Of a DNA stretch of 64,000 nucleotides, positions 1 to 12,194 are shown piece by piece; within the stretch, counting starts at the first letter, position 1, and the number at the start of each line of letters is the position of its first letter. The DNA comes from Daphnia carinata (lineage: Eukaryota > Arthropoda > Branchiopoda > Diplostraca > Daphniidae). Below the pieces are notes generated by a model. That model was not told the origin of the DNA, ran no database searches, and worked only from the letters and a program-made list of their open reading frames with translations. The translations under genes were made by a program, and so were the position numbers. The stretch is from assembly GCF_022539665.2 (NCBI RefSeq), contig NC_081336.1, positions 9,400,778-9,464,777 of the forward strand, read 5' to 3'.

Positions 1-456
1 GAAACCGCCCACGTGGAACTGTGGCATTTCCTGCCGGAAGCACGCCACGTTAGCGGTACGAACATAAGCAAATAACGTTAAAATGCATGTCTTGGGGAAT
101 GAACGTGTCAGTACTCGTCGCAATGCACAGAATTTTTCACAAGTGAAACTTGAGAATTCAACATATTTTAAATAAATAAATACCCGGCAAAGAACAAAAA
201 ACAATTCCAAAGTATTTTTTTTTTTCTGTACAAGAAAAGTAGAAAAGGGCAATAACCGACAATAATGATATCTCTGACGTGGGTTTCGTTCACTCAAACT
301 TGTTTTGCCATCTAACTCGTTACCAGTCAACTATTGTTCTACGTTAAAAATCCTACCTTTTTTTAGTTTGTTTGGGTGACTGGTTTCTTTCGTTTTTGTT
401 TGTCTTCTTATTACATTGAAATCGGATAGGGGAATACATCGTTAAAAAACATTGGA
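1..456. other. Left edge, no complete gene
   Basis: No complete gene can be supported. On the minus strand a CAG acceptor at about 31-32 opens a short reading frame (begins EMPQFHVGGF) that runs off the window edge. It could be the first part of an exon of a neighbouring gene, but 30 bases are too few to judge. The rest is AT-rich spacer, and the downstream flank of the minus-strand gene at 457-1064 lies here. Confidence 0.3.
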
Positions 457-1064
457 TCATATTTTATTGTCGTCTGCTATTATTTTCATCCATCGGACGA
501 TCTGCTGTTGGATGGTAGGCGGAGTTGATGAATGGTAATCCCAAATGAAACGTCGATTCTCGTCAGGTGATGAATGATGAGATGATTTTTTCAACTGGGA
601 AAATAACCGAGATGCTGCCGGCGATGTGGCTAAAATGGCGTCCAATTTGGAATTGATTTCGCTGACTTCGGAGCCAACTTCTTGGATGTGCTCAGTGAGC
701 TCGTGATGCCAAGCGAAATCGATGGCGAACAGGCAGATTTCGCCAATTTCAGCAACCCAGTGAGGGAATATGTGGTAACTCTTCAAATTATTCAGAAAGT
801 TTTGATCTTTGTTTTCAATTCCTGCGTTCACATTTGTCGAAAAACGATTTTTAGTTATGCTGACATTACTGGCAAAATGAACGCTGTAACATTTAAGTTT
901 TGCAACATTTTCATTTCTACATTTAGTCAGAAAGTTAAACATCGGTTACTGTTTCAAATTTCCATTAATTTACCTGTTTCTTTGGAGCTGCTAACGATCG
1001 GTAGTCCATTGACTTGGCAGACGACACAAACCACCCCAAAGAAAATCATTTCCTGCACAAGCAT
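457..1064 (-). CDS. Small predicted secreted protein, unknown function (two exons)
   Basis: Model: exon 1 at 974-1064 and exon 2 at 457-821, read on the minus strand. Exon 1 begins MLVQEMIFFGVVCVVC and is a typical signal peptide, with likely cleavage after the Val-Asn-Gly; it ends at a GT donor in phase 1. Exon 2, joined at a CAG acceptor, gives about 120 residues with a Trp-rich middle (FPHWVAEIG, FAWHHELTEH) and a polar, Ser/His-rich tail ending in TGA at 457-459. An AATAAA overlaps the stop. I recognise no family. The acceptor choice is uncertain: other AG sites upstream would break the frame. The mature product would be an extracellular protein of about 125 residues. The next gene, the CDK at 3312-5471, is on the same strand, but nothing links them functionally. 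Confidence 0.4.
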
Positions 1065-3311
1065 TTTGACAGACTAATTTCCTGGCGTAAATGTGGGAAA
1101 GAAACAATCAAATTTGGATTTCGGTTATTAGAAATATCCATGGAACACCATGTGGCCGTTCTTTTTCTTTGACTTTACGGAAGAAACAACAAAAAAATCG
1201 GTTGTTTGGTGGTTAGCTTGGAAATGAGCCGGTCCGAATGTTGCACAGCTGATTATATGCCCCGGCCTGCCTTCTGCTGGAGGGGATGACACATTGAAAT
1301 AAAAAACACTAGCGAAATGGCGTAACCCGTTCCCTATCTCCACAAAAAACCGACTAAAAGACAATTTTTGTTTTGTTCCTTCCTCTTTTGTTTCAACCCT
1401 TTGATTGTAATGTTGTTAAAAATGGGGAACACTGGAGAAACGGCCTGGAGGGCATCGTGAAACATCGAGCGATGACCCCACGTATCTAACGTTACAGTAT
1501 TTATTTTCCTTTATTTTTTTATGCATTCCCTAGATACACACATCGGATATTGCGTCCTCGAGCTCGTCAGCTGTCTGTAATGCATACCTTGCTGACTGAG
1601 GCGGATCTTCGAAAATGCCAAACAACCGTGTACGACGTGTTGTCCCTACCAGCATCAGTGTTGCCGTGGAACTCACCTGTAATATCACATTTAAAAGTTG
1701 GAAAATAATATTTAATTTTCAGATAAAGACAGAGCGCTGGGCTAGAAAAAAAGGAAAAACAAAATTGTTTTTTTTTTACGTGATTGATGATCCAACTTTT
1801 GACTACTCGTTACACAGAGTGGAAGTTCCGGGATGATGTTATCCAGGTTCCCATCAATTTTTTTTTTGAAAAATGAAAGGTAAGACCTGACAACTCGATC
1901 GTCCATCACAGGTAGAGGATCCAACAACCTGGCCAAATCTAACAAAATCCCAAAATTATTAGCGTAAAGTGGTGTGGGGGCGCGTAACTGCTTTTATTTT
2001 CGGTGGAAATCCATTTGTTTTTGGGGATTGATACAAGGATGATTATTTGATAAGAAGACAGTAACGACACACGTGACATACGAGCACAACGACGAGGATG
2101 GCAAACGGTTAGTTGTAATTCTTTTTTAAAATCTTATTTTTGACGGATGAATCTTTTCACTTTGTTTTGTTCCTTCCCTTGGACGTCACAATTAATACTC
2201 TTTTTTCTCTTTTTCGATAGTCATCGTTCAACAATAAAACAGCATTGAGGAACCAACAAAAACTCAATTTGAATGCCGAAAAATCCTAAATAGATTTACA
2301 TTTGTTTTTCTCGATTCGAAGACATTGCGGAACGAGGGGGAGGAGGAGGTTACTGGAAACAACTATCGTGAGTTTAAGAAAAAAAAATCCAAGGACCATC
2401 TTCTCAGGTGGGGGGTGGGGTATTTCCGGATGAACAGACCAAAATGCGTGGGTCTATTTTTTTTAAAAGGGACATGACAAAGAAAGATGACGACAGCAGA
2501 TGCACTATTCCCCACCTTTTTCTTGAATAGGACGGTTACAACGGGTAGTATTGATGGACGAATAGACCATTCGACAGGGTGAGGGAACAAACCAAAAAAA
2601 AAAAAATGGCAACGATGACAATGCACGAAATCAAAAAAAAAAGAAAACATTTTGGCATCAGAAATTGGGTTTGAGGGGGAGGTACTGAAAAGAAAATTAT
2701 GCCCCGTGGTGTAGAGCAGAGTGTCAATACAAGTTAGTGTTTTAAAAAGGGGACCAATTTAAAATTGGTGGGCGTGGTTTCCGGCTATGGAAAAAACATC
2801 TGAGCTCATTTTTTGTTATCTATCAAAACAGGAATAGTATTGCTGCCTTCATTAATGTTGCATGACAACTATAAATGATTAAAAATAAGAAAGAAAAAAA
2901 TGGGTTACTAGGAAACAACTGGCCACCCTCAGAAAAAAGATAAAATAAAGAGGGACAACGTCAAAAAAACATAGAGAAAAAGAAAAAAAAAACATGTTTT
3001 AAAAAATCAACAGAAAAAATTGGACATGCTTGTTGCGGATTGGCTCTATATGAAATGGGATACGACTCAAACTATTTCTTTTTTCCCGGAGTTGTTTCGC
3101 AGAAGCTAAAATGAATGATTTTTAGTAAATAATACCGTAGTTTCTCCTTTTTTTATACGAGTGCGTTAATTTTTTTAAAAAGGAAGGACTTTGTTGCTGG
3201 GATTGGCTTATATGGCTGCATCATGAAGTTATTATGGAACGGATTTCGACAGCGGAGGGGGAAAAAAGGACGAAAAACACTATCAATTAGTAAAAAAAAA
3301 TATATATAAAA
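1065..3311. other. Intergenic, one candidate minus-strand exon
   Basis: AT-rich spacer with many A and T runs and no convincing gene. One stretch, 1588-1676 on the minus strand, is bounded by a good acceptor (TTACAG) and a good donor (AAG/GTATGC) and is open in two frames. It may be a noncoding or alternative first exon of the gene at 457-1064, or an exon of an unseen gene. Short open frames elsewhere here are low-complexity and unconvincing. Confidence 0.3.
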
Positions 3312-5471
3312 TCAAAATTTGGCCTTGTTTTTCAGTTCCTGGGCCGCTCTCAAAACGACCGGTGGGAATTTCCTCTCTTCCGGGTAGAGACCGACGCCGG
3401 GCACCGTAAAGATCGACACGTCTACAACACACAATCCCAAATCTTTTTTAGTTATCATCGCATTAGAAACAATCGAATAAATAAAGATATATACCGTCAG
3501 ATAAGTTATACAATTGGGAGGGTAGTTCCTGGAAGAATTTGTGGCGGACGGCCGTTTCGCCCGTCAGCCGGGCGCTCGGCTGCAATTGGAGTAGTTTGGA
3601 CGCTAAATTCTCCGCTTGGCTGATGTCGTACAAACGAGGGAACGCGTGACCCAGTCGCTGAGTCCGGTAAAAGTTCAAACGCTGCGGCTTGTAGAGCGGC
3701 AACCTCGACACGCCCGGCCACGTCGCTTCCGTCGGCGTCCCTAAAATCTGCCCATTTCACATTAGTCTAAAAAATGTTTAATTGAAAAAAATAAATAAAA
3801 AAATACCTTGAAGATTCTTTCCAATTGATCGGCAGCGTCTTTGACGCCGGGGAAGGCTGGACTGCCCGTCAAAAGCTCGACGAAGATGCAGCCGACGCCC
3901 CACAGATCCAAAGGCGAAGAGTATTGCGTTGAGCCGAGTAGGACCTCGGGCGGCCGGTACCACAGGGTGACGACTTCGCTGGAAAACGTGTGCGACGGCA
4001 CCGACTGGGCGCGGGCCAGCCCGAAATCGGCCAATTTGAGTTCGCCGACTTCACTGATGAGCAAATTCTGCGGCTTCAGATCCCGGTGGAGGATCTTGCG
4101 CCGGTGGACGTACGTGAGGCCTCGCAACAGCTGAAAGAGGAAGAGGCGGACGTTGTGAGCTTGCAATCCGCCCGGATGCCTCTCCAAATACTGAGCCAAA
4201 TCTGAATGCTATTTTTTTTTTTTTTTTTTTTAAAGAAATGAATTTAATTTAGGCCCCGTGTTTTGCAATAAAAGTTCAATAAACTTACGACGTATTCAAA
4301 GACGAACGTTAATGACGTTTTAGTGTGGACGATGTCGTGCAGAGTGACGACGTTGGCGTGGCGCAGGTCTCGCAGTAGAGAAGCTTCACGGATGGCCGTG
4401 AACGGAGCACCTTCCTCTTCCTGTAAACGAATCTCTTTCAGAGCCACCACTTGCTGAGTCAAACTAGAATGCCACAAAACTTGCAAGTCAGCATCTCGAA
4501 ACTTGTTTTCTTTAAATGAAATGAATTTACTTGCTGAACCCTCGATAAACGGTCGCATAAGAACCTTCTCCTAGCTGCTCTAGTCGTAGATAATTCTCAA
4601 TTTTGCCAAACGGACTGGTTCCCTATAAAAAACAAGAAATTTAATTTAATTCGTTTGAAATGCGATGTTGTTAGCGTTTACCCCGAAGGCTGAGTATCTT
4701 TTCGAGCGACGTATCGACTCGGATGGCTTTAAATTGATGGCGGATGCACTGGGTAGGACGACATTGGCTCCAGGCAGATGCGGATCGATGTGCTGGTGTC
4801 TATAAACTTCCGATTTGGGTCGCTGTTTGAGATGCGATGAAGACGATTTTTTGCTGCGTCTCAGCACCACTTGTTCACCTTCAACCGTTGCAATTCGGCT
4901 ACTAATGTCTTGAGCACAGGCGTCGTCACTCCCCAAACCAGAATCAGCACCACCAGAACCCTTGAACAACAATTTTAAAAGAAATTGTTAACAGAAACAT
5001 AAATAAAGATAAAATGTTTTAAAGAATACCTTTAATTTTTCAAATTCTGGGTCCCGGCTAGCAGTGAGCAAATCTCCGTCACTTAACCTGAGCCTCTCCC
5101 ATCGCAAATCAGGCTCACCCCCACCACCAGCTACATCCCCATTCTCCTGCAAAGAGTCTCTGGTTTCGCTGTCCAACTTGTCCAGATACTCGTCAGAGAA
5201 TCCTGCTTTGCCTCTCATGCTCAGACCGTTGTGGTCTTTGCGGTAGCCCATGTGAGAGAGTCTGGTCTGAGATCTAGTTCGGCTGATGGACCAGTCTTCT
5301 TTAGCCAGAGCTGTTTTTAAAAAGACAATAATACAACATGAATTTACTTCACAACACAGTCAAAAATAGAAATTGAAAGTGCAAAAACTTACAGGCCAGC
5401 CTGCCCAAGCTGTCGCTGAGGCGCTTCCTGAGGCGAGCCACCTTGCTGAGCTTGTTCTTGGTTTCTGACAT
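3312..5471 (-). CDS. PFTAIRE-type cyclin-dependent kinase (CDK14/Eip63E family)
   Basis: Eight exons on the minus strand: 5393-5471, 5030-5310, 4682-4960, 4531-4622, 4289-4463, 3807-4208, 3495-3747 and 3312-3421. All junctions are GT-AG, the phases agree, and the product is 556 residues. The kinase domain starts near residue 224 with a glycine loop ([11 protein letters not shown]). The ATP lysine is about residue 253, and the cyclin-contact helix reads PFTAIRE at about 264-270, the signature of CDK14/15 and fly Eip63E. HRDLKPQN is centred on Asp345, DFG on Asp363, and the activation segment ends [12 protein letters not shown]. The long N-terminus (about 220 residues, Ser- and Arg-rich) and short C-terminal tail fit the family. 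Known family members bind a membrane-tethered cyclin Y and act in Wnt receptor phosphorylation and development. The chosen ATG (5471) begins MSETKNKL; an upstream in-frame stop near 5553 supports it unless a further 5' exon exists. All catalytic residues are present. Confidence 0.93.
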
Positions 5472-7456
5472 GACGTGGCTGGAATGAGGAACCTCTGGGT
5501 TTTCCGATAAAGTAGCACCACCACTAATACTGAACAAGCACCTGCATTTTTTCTATGAGCAACTGATGAGGACAACGAGATTGGGAAACACTAGAGATAT
5601 GGTGGTCATTGCTGAAAGGCTGCAATCTCTTCTAGTCGCGAATCCCACACACACACGAACGGTAGAGCAGCCGAGGTCCAACCTAAATTTGGGCGGTTTG
5701 AGCCGTGATCGAGTGGGTTGAGAATGTGGGAGGGGAGACCGATCGAATCTAGCTTGAAAAATCAAAGCTCGATAAGATAACACAAAAACAGTACGGATCC
5801 ATGTACGCGCATACGTTTCTCATCTATCAGCGATTTCTTATAATTCAGCTCACTTTCTGCCCAATTTCTCACGCAGACTCGTTACAAGTTGAACGAGTCT
5901 AGCTGTCAAAACCGACTGACAGTGTAAGCAGCCATTTGTGTGTGTGTGTGTGTATGCTACAATGCCATGGCTAGCCGAGGTGTGTGTACACAGCAGAAAG
6001 CAAAAGAAAAAAAAAGGGAGGGAAGGCTGTCTTCTATTTCTATTTAGAAACAGCGTTGTCACATTTAGCAAATGATGATCTGTCAATCGATCCGTTAACA
6101 AACTGGCTTTTTTTTAAAGGACGTTCTAGAGATAACCTACTTTAAATATATTTTTGTTTTGGTTGGTCATTGAAATTGTCGAATGGAACAAATAAAACAA
6201 AAAAAAAAAGGCATCAGTCCTACAAGTTATTCCCCCCGAGGCGATAGCGTGAATAGATAGGCCAATTAAATCGTTTCCACGGTCGGGACACGCAAACTAT
6301 GCAATGCCCTTTCCCAACAAGAAACTGAGTCACACGCAAAAGACCCAAGTCGTTGGCCGGTTCACCTTGAAAAAAAAACAAACGATATAGAAAAAAAAGG
6401 AGAACAAAACGAAATAAGAACTTGAATGGGGCGGACTCGGTCGTGCCTTATTATTCGTCAATTGTGCGTGCGTACAAGAAGAACGCGTTGAACAACAATA
6501 GCCGCTTGAATAATCTCGAAAAGGGGTTATAAAATATGGATAGAATCAATGTCTCTATATGGGGACTCATTAACTTTTTTTCTTTCCCTTTTGCCATCAC
6601 AATATTACACCCACCAACTTCCCTTTCCTTTGTGATGGACTCTATATACACACACCTTGTACACACAACCATCACTCAAGGGCGTGGCTGAATCCGTGTC
6701 AGCGTGAATGAATGATATTCGTCCTCCACCCCTCTTTCATTTTCTCTATGCTCCCCGTCCTCTATATATATATGTAGCAAACCGTGATGATCCGTAACTA
6801 GTACGGAATAAATAAATCACATTTTTATTTACATGAGGCTCGATGTCGACTGATACGGATTGGGTGGAGTCCTTTAGCCCCCCCCCCCCCCCCCAAAACT
6901 TTTATTTTCTAATGCAGACAAAAGACCTGAAAAATGCATAAATAATCCCTGCCTTTTCTTTTTTTAGAGAAAATATCAGCGGCGTTATAGACGTCATCTT
7001 GCACCATATTCATATTTCGTCATTAAAGATAGCTTAACGTGACACTTTCTTTCTGATGAATTAAACAAGGATTATAAAGCTTACATTCTGGCAAGTGAAC
7101 TCTTTATCTTGCCTTCGCACACAGCTTTTCAATTTAAAAAAAAAAAAGATAGCGTCACGTTTAAATCCGACACATCATTTCCTACTTTCGAAAAAACAAG
7201 TTTGAAATGTAGGTCACGATATTATTAATACGTTTTTTAAAAAATATGCAAATGACTGAGGATGATGGTGGAAGAAAACGCATACAGACAGGAAATGATT
7301 GCATATAAAACTCAAGGGTAAAAACAGAATTTAGTTGGGGATTTTCCAACAGGTCCAGCACACAAGAAAAAATGTAATAATCGCCGAACTATTCAACTGT
7401 TTCCGATCAATAAAGAAAATCGACCTGTCTGTGGCAGACCTTTTGTGATGGATGGA
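5472..7456. other. Upstream region of the CDK, simple repeats
   Basis: Between the divergent CDK and the secreted-protein gene. It probably holds CDK 5' exons or promoters, but none can be fixed. There is a (GT)n microsatellite near 5937-5952, a run of about 18 C at 6878-6895, and several long A tracts. No protein-coding exon is supported. Confidence 0.4.
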
Positions 7457-7463
7457 TATAAAA
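7457..7463 (+). promoter_or_regulatory. TATA box
   Basis: TATAAAA about 107 bases upstream of the ATG at 7564. It leaves room for a start site about 30 bases downstream and a short leader. A second TATA-like string lies near 7305. Confidence 0.5.
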
Positions 7464-7563
7464 GTGACTCAAAATGGAGAGTCCTGCTGTCAAAAACGTT
7501 CGCCCGACTGCTGACTGAGCAGTTGAACTCGATTTCTTTAGCCTGCATTATTTTAAAATCATC

Positions 7564-8537
7564 ATGTACCGAGAGCCTATCGCTTTGACGGTATTGATCG
7601 CCATCTGCTGGCTTTCTTTGGCCAACGGTAAGCATCATTAATTTTCATTACTGTTATTACGCAATAATAGCCTCTCGGCCAGAACTTATGGCTTTTCATT
7701 TGCTTGAGGCCCTTTCGTGTACAAGATCCCGTTTTTTTTCTCCCGATTTCTGGTGTTCAATCATCATCACTATTATTGTATTCCTTTTTTTTTTTGGTTA
7801 AAAAAAAAAAAAAAATAGGAATGCCGACATTGACCGGTAGCCTCAATAACAGAGATCGATCTGCTGTTGAGACTGGCGATCGATTAAGACGTCAAACGGA
7901 TTACTCGGAAGACGAAACGATCGTAGTTGACGCTCCCGAAATCTATCACGACGCCTACGCCCTTACGGATGACTCGTCAGCTGATGGCAATTTAACTTTA
8001 CGCTTCGGTTACGGACATTATCAACAATACAATCCGTTCCAATATGGCGGTATTGTTCATTTTAATGCCATAAAAAATTCATTAAAAAAACCAATAAAAA
8101 CAAGAAAGCGTAGAGTTAATTTCAAATGTTTTGCGGTAGGATGGAATGCTTACGGTGGTGCTGGGCAACAATATCCGAACAACAACAACAACTTCCCAGG
8201 TGGTTATCCCGCATATCCTTACGGCCCTTACAACTACAATAATTATCCGGGAAGTAACAGCACAACGATGAATCCATTTTACAATTATAACTACAACAAT
8301 GGCTACTACAACGGATATTATTACCCAATGAATACGACTACGACGACGACGACGACGACATCTACTTCGACGACAACTAGGCCGACATCGACTACTACGA
8401 CGACGAGGCCACCCTATGGGAATTATTACGTATTTAATTTCCGTGACGGTTCCGGCAACCAAACTGATATTGACAATGAGCCTTATGCCGGTGGCGATCT
8501 AGGTCAAGACGACGGTTTCAAGTTTGGGAACCGTTAA
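7564..8537 (+). CDS. Secreted Tyr/Asn/Gly-rich protein with threonine-rich linker
   Basis: Exon 1 at 7564-7627 encodes a signal peptide (MYREPIALTVLIAICWLSLA). Exon 2 at 7819-8537 follows a GT-AG intron ending in a poly-A stretch. The mature protein has an acidic N-terminal part with a potential dibasic RLRR site. A Gly/Tyr/Asn-rich segment (PYGPYNYNNYPG, NYNNGYYNGYYY) follows, then a Thr-rich mucin-like linker at about 8335-8410 encoded by ACG repeats, and an acidic C-terminus. The composition resembles structural matrix, cuticle or adhesive proteins, but no family is recognised. Within exon 2, positions 8050-8139 have GT and AG ends, are 90 bases long and lack a stop; they encode a Lys-rich insert unlike its surroundings and may be an intron. 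Removing them leaves the frame intact and joins two Gly/Tyr-rich segments. Length is about 262 residues with the segment retained, about 232 if spliced. AATAAA lies at 8724. Confidence 0.7.
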
Positions 8538-10382
8538 AACACTCATTTTGAAAACTATTCCATCGAGATAATTATCTCATGACGTAATTTTCTTGTCCAA
8601 TCGACCAAGCAATATCGTTTTCCCTTTTTTCGTTTAAATTAAAGCATGTAATTGCAATCTAAAAATCACTTAAAAATACAAGTAAAAGCAATGCGTTTGC
8701 TCTACCGATCTGCACTGACACGAAATAAATCGCAGTTTTAAAAAACATCTATCCATTTATTCTATGCTTGTGTAGCAAATTCGATCGGGATTAATTGGAA
8801 GAAAAAATTAAGTACCTGACAAGAAATGCTTGTCAGACAGGCAATGCCCTCTCGGTACGTTGCAACACATTACACTTACAGTTTCACTTCACTCTTAGTT
8901 ACATATTAACAGATAAAACATAAGCTTACCTTTACAGGGCTAGGCGATATGGAAACCTTTTGACGTTACACTTTCACAATTTTAGGTTCCGGTACGTACA
9001 CGTCCACTTGGTGCTCTGTATCAGCACGAATATTGCACAACAGTTCACGTTTCAAATTGTCTGGACAAATGCACCACCTTGATGCAGACTGCATGACACA
9101 GTGATGTCAGATTGGTTCGATTACCGATAACCAAAATTTATCAAGCCAAACATGTGTAAATAGGACAAATCTTGGGGTTTACCACATTAATCCGGAGCTG
9201 TTTTATAAATAAAAAATCAAACAAACGAATTATTAAATTTGAAAAGACATAATTTGTAAATATTTTCGCTTTTGGTGATACATGCAATGCTGTTGCAATA
9301 AGCGACACAAAGAAGTCCATGCCCAGCTTTACGTCGCAGCTATTCGCGCCACAAAATTTGTGCTGCACCAACGTGTTACCCGTAGGCGTCTTAATGCAAG
9401 ATGACGTGGTTTGTTATCGTCTTGCTGAACGAGTTTACCTGCCCATATCTATGCCATCCAATGACGCCATAGCACAATAATTATTCATCCTTCAATGACG
9501 AAATGTTCCGGCTCGTTAACTGATTGAGGAACGCTATCCAACCTCACTCCTTTCAAGGCCGATTGAGCAGCCTTTTCTCTTGAAACGCTAATTCACTTGG
9601 TTTGATTTCACTCAACTCGTTTTCATCGACTGTAACATCACCACTTTTTCAATTTAGGGATTTCGAGGGAGCTCTTCTTTTCCTTTGATGTTTGACCTTC
9701 GGAACAGGTACGGTGCGATAAAAACTTGTTTTTTTTTAAGTGGTTTTTAAATTTTTTTTGATTACCTGTAACAGGAGTCTGGTATGGCAGAAGACGTCCT
9801 GTCTACATGGATGGAAGTTCCCCTTTTTTTTTTAGGACGCTTACCTTTCTTTCCGGGACACGTAACTTGCTTGTTATCTCAAAGCCATTTAGTTTTCATT
9901 ACCTCGTTTAATTGCTTCATGGCGGCCAAAACAGGTTTATTTTGTTTGTTCCTTGTTAAGGTTTTACTAATTGATTTCTGTTTAAGTCACTGCGCCCTCT
10001 AGGAAACTTTGAATTTGACAATTTACGCAATTAAAAGTGGGACCGCTATCAGAAATTGCGGTCATTAGGCTAGTGTTTCACGCCTCCGTTACACAGATTG
10101 CAAAATACTTATTATTTTGAACTACAATCAGAAATGGGCAAACGTAGCACATTTTAGTATGCTACAGGTATAATTACCATGATGGACAGGGGCACTGTAC
10201 ATACGGTCAGCTGGTATCTACCCACAGTTATTAAACCACATAAACATAACGGTGATGTAAGAAATCAGCGAAAACCAATATGCTGGATACTATGCATATT
10301 CTTTTGCCTAGTGCAATGGAATAAAGAAAAAGGAAGGCTGTTTCCAGGGTATACAAGAACCAGTAATGATCGAGCCAGCAAG
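8538..10382. other. Intergenic, no gene seen
   Basis: Contains the 3' end of the previous gene (AATAAA at 8724-8729) and AT-rich spacer. Short open frames occur on both strands but lack start context, splice sites or recognisable protein features. Confidence 0.4.
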
Positions 10383-10902
10383 ATGGCCACAACGTTAACA
10401 ACGACGTGCTTATCGCTCTACGTCCTAATCTTTTACGTTTGCTCCTTCCTGTCTGCAGCATCAGGTACCTACATTTAGAATCACGTGTTAATTCATTCAC
10501 TTTCTTATGTAATTTCTCCCTGAATTTTCAGTAAACGGGATTTGGGATAAAAGCGGTGGATATAAAACAAGTCTTGGTACGCTCAATAATCCCGTATTGA
10601 TTTACATCAGTACCCCGGATAATCATCTCGGAGACAAAAGCGAATCGTTCAATCAAATCGATTACCAAGCATTGCTATCGGAGGCGGCATTAAGTCAACT
10701 GCCTCTACCGCAAACGACAGTGCCGCCACCTTTGGAGCTCAAACCTACACACATCAATTTTCTCGTTCGTTTGTTTCGTTCCTTCTCGGCTATACCTGCC
10801 ATTTTTCGCCCTCGACGACTTCGCTGCCATATGTCACCGACGGTGGCCCTGTTTGATGATTTGAATTGTTTCATGAGTTTAAAGAAACGAATTAAAACTT
10901 AA
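10383..10902 (+). CDS. Predicted secreted protein, unknown function (two exons)
   Basis: Exon 1 (10383-10464) encodes a hydrophobic signal peptide (MATTLTTTCLSLYVLIFYVC) ending in phase 1 before GTACCT. Exon 2 (10532-10902) starts after TTTTCAG and stays open to TAA, giving 150 residues. The mature protein has an N-terminal Gly/Asn-containing part, a Pro-rich stretch (PQTTVPPPLELKP) and a basic C-terminal part rich in Arg and Lys (FRPRRLRC, SLKKRIKT) with only two cysteines. No domain is recognised. The layout (short signal-peptide exon, phase-1 intron, one main exon) matches the secreted gene at 7564-8537. The basic tail could suit binding to acidic polymers or membranes, but that is only inference. 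Confidence 0.6.
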
Positions 10903-11400
10903 TTACCATTGGTTGTTGGCTTCGCTGGTTTAATATATCATAAATTATCACCGTTTCCTGTGTAACGAACAAAAATCACGTGGATCAACATGTGGCGAAA
11001 ATTAAAAAATACACCTGTCTTTACATACATCACCATATTGATAAAAGAATGTGTTGACTCTAAACGACATACCTTCTGATACATAAGACGATGTGGTTCA
11101 CGTGGAGTGAAATGTGACGGATAAAGCCCACCGACGATAAGAAATGATCCGTCTTAACGTGCACCTTGCCATCGCCCAGCAACGAAGATCTAGGAGAAAA
11201 TGATAATAAGTGAATAACTTTTTACATAACATCCAATGGTTTGTATATGGATGACTGAAAAACTGTACGTCACGTGCATACCCAGCTGCCCGTATTGGTT
11301 GTCATGGCGGGTGTACAGGGGCCGCGTAGTCAGGTGTCAATAATCAAAGTCCAATTTGTTTCGATGAGCTCGAGATATTACGGCATGTGGCACATTAAGA
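10903..11400. other. Intergenic, promoter side of lectin gene
   Basis: Spacer between two plus-strand secreted-protein genes. No open reading frame is supported. It probably holds the upstream control region of the lectin-like gene, but only the TATA box at its end is recognisable. Confidence 0.4.
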
Positions 11401-11407
11401 TATAAAA
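11401..11407 (+). promoter_or_regulatory. TATA box of the C-type lectin-like gene
   Basis: TATAAAA followed about 30 bases later by TTCAGTC, an arthropod initiator-like sequence (consensus TCAGT), and about 40 bases further by the ATG at 11470. Spacing fits a canonical TATA/Inr core promoter. Confidence 0.65.
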
Positions 11408-11469
11408 CCGGCCATTGTAGAAAAGGTGTTCATTCAGTCTTCAGATCGACGACTTAACTGAAACCAAAA

Positions 11470-12194
11470 ATGAACAAGGCCAGCTGCATTATTATTGCTC
11501 TTTCTGGTAAGTTTTTTGCATATTTGTACCAACCTTTTTAACTCGAAAGAAACTCTAATAAATCCACTGCGATTCGTGTTTGATTAACAGCTCTCATCAG
11601 CGGCACTTTTGCTGTTTGCGCCCCAGGCTTCTCTCAAGTGGGAGACAAATGCTACACGGTATGACATTTCAATTACGTTCCCATCAGATGAACGTGTCAA
11701 ATTAATATTTTTTTTCTTTACTTTATAGGTACCTGGCTTACCTCAACGGTATGACTTCTGGAGTTCCAACGAATTGTGCAGCGTCGCTAGAAGCAATCTC
11801 TTCCACGTCGAAACCCCAACACAGTGGGAAGAACTTAACGCTTTCCTCGTTGGACTTGGTACGTTCTAAATTGAAAGAAATTATTACGTGAATTTTTATT
11901 TCTGAATTAAAATTTATAAAAAAAAAATTAGGTTACACTGATACCTACTGGACGGGAGTGGCTGCCGAAGGTCATCCTGGTCTCTGGGTTGTTCGATCCA
12001 CCGGCTACGAGCTGAATCTGGCAGCTGTTGAATTCAAAGCAGGAGCTCCCAGCAACTCGGCGACCAACTTGTGCCTGGCCATTGAGTACCAGACAGAACT
12101 TGGCCGTTATCAGTGGGTCGACTATCCATGCACCGACTCGTACGTTATTGTCTGCGAGCCCAGGGTCTGCTTGGCTCCTAACGCAAAGTTTTAA
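11470..12194 (+). CDS. C-type lectin-like domain protein, secreted
   Basis: Four exons: 11470-11506, 11591-11658, 11729-11858 and 11932-12194, all GT-AG with consistent phases; 165 residues. A short signal peptide (MNKASCIIIALSALISGTFA) is split by intron 1. The remainder is a single compact C-type lectin-like fold: CAPGFSQVGDKCYT opening, a first helix with LCSVAR, the long-loop WTG, LCLAIEY before the loop, and WVDYPCTDSYVIVCE at the end, with the cysteines of the fold present. The Ca2+/sugar-binding triplets EPN or QPD are not visible and WND is replaced by WVD, so classical Ca2+-dependent sugar binding is doubtful. It may bind other ligands, as many arthropod family members are thought to. 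AATAAA lies at 12266-12271. Confidence 0.85.

Noticed and set aside
682-1077. 131-codon plus-strand frame
   Set aside because: Overlaps the signal-peptide gene on the minus strand and has no recognisable protein features.
2363-2727. Phe-rich minus-strand frames
   Set aside because: Generated by poly-A/poly-T tracts; low-complexity composition only.
8082-8462. Minus-strand open frame over the Thr-rich gene
   Set aside because: Antisense shadow of the Tyr/Asn/Thr codon repeats of the plus-strand gene.
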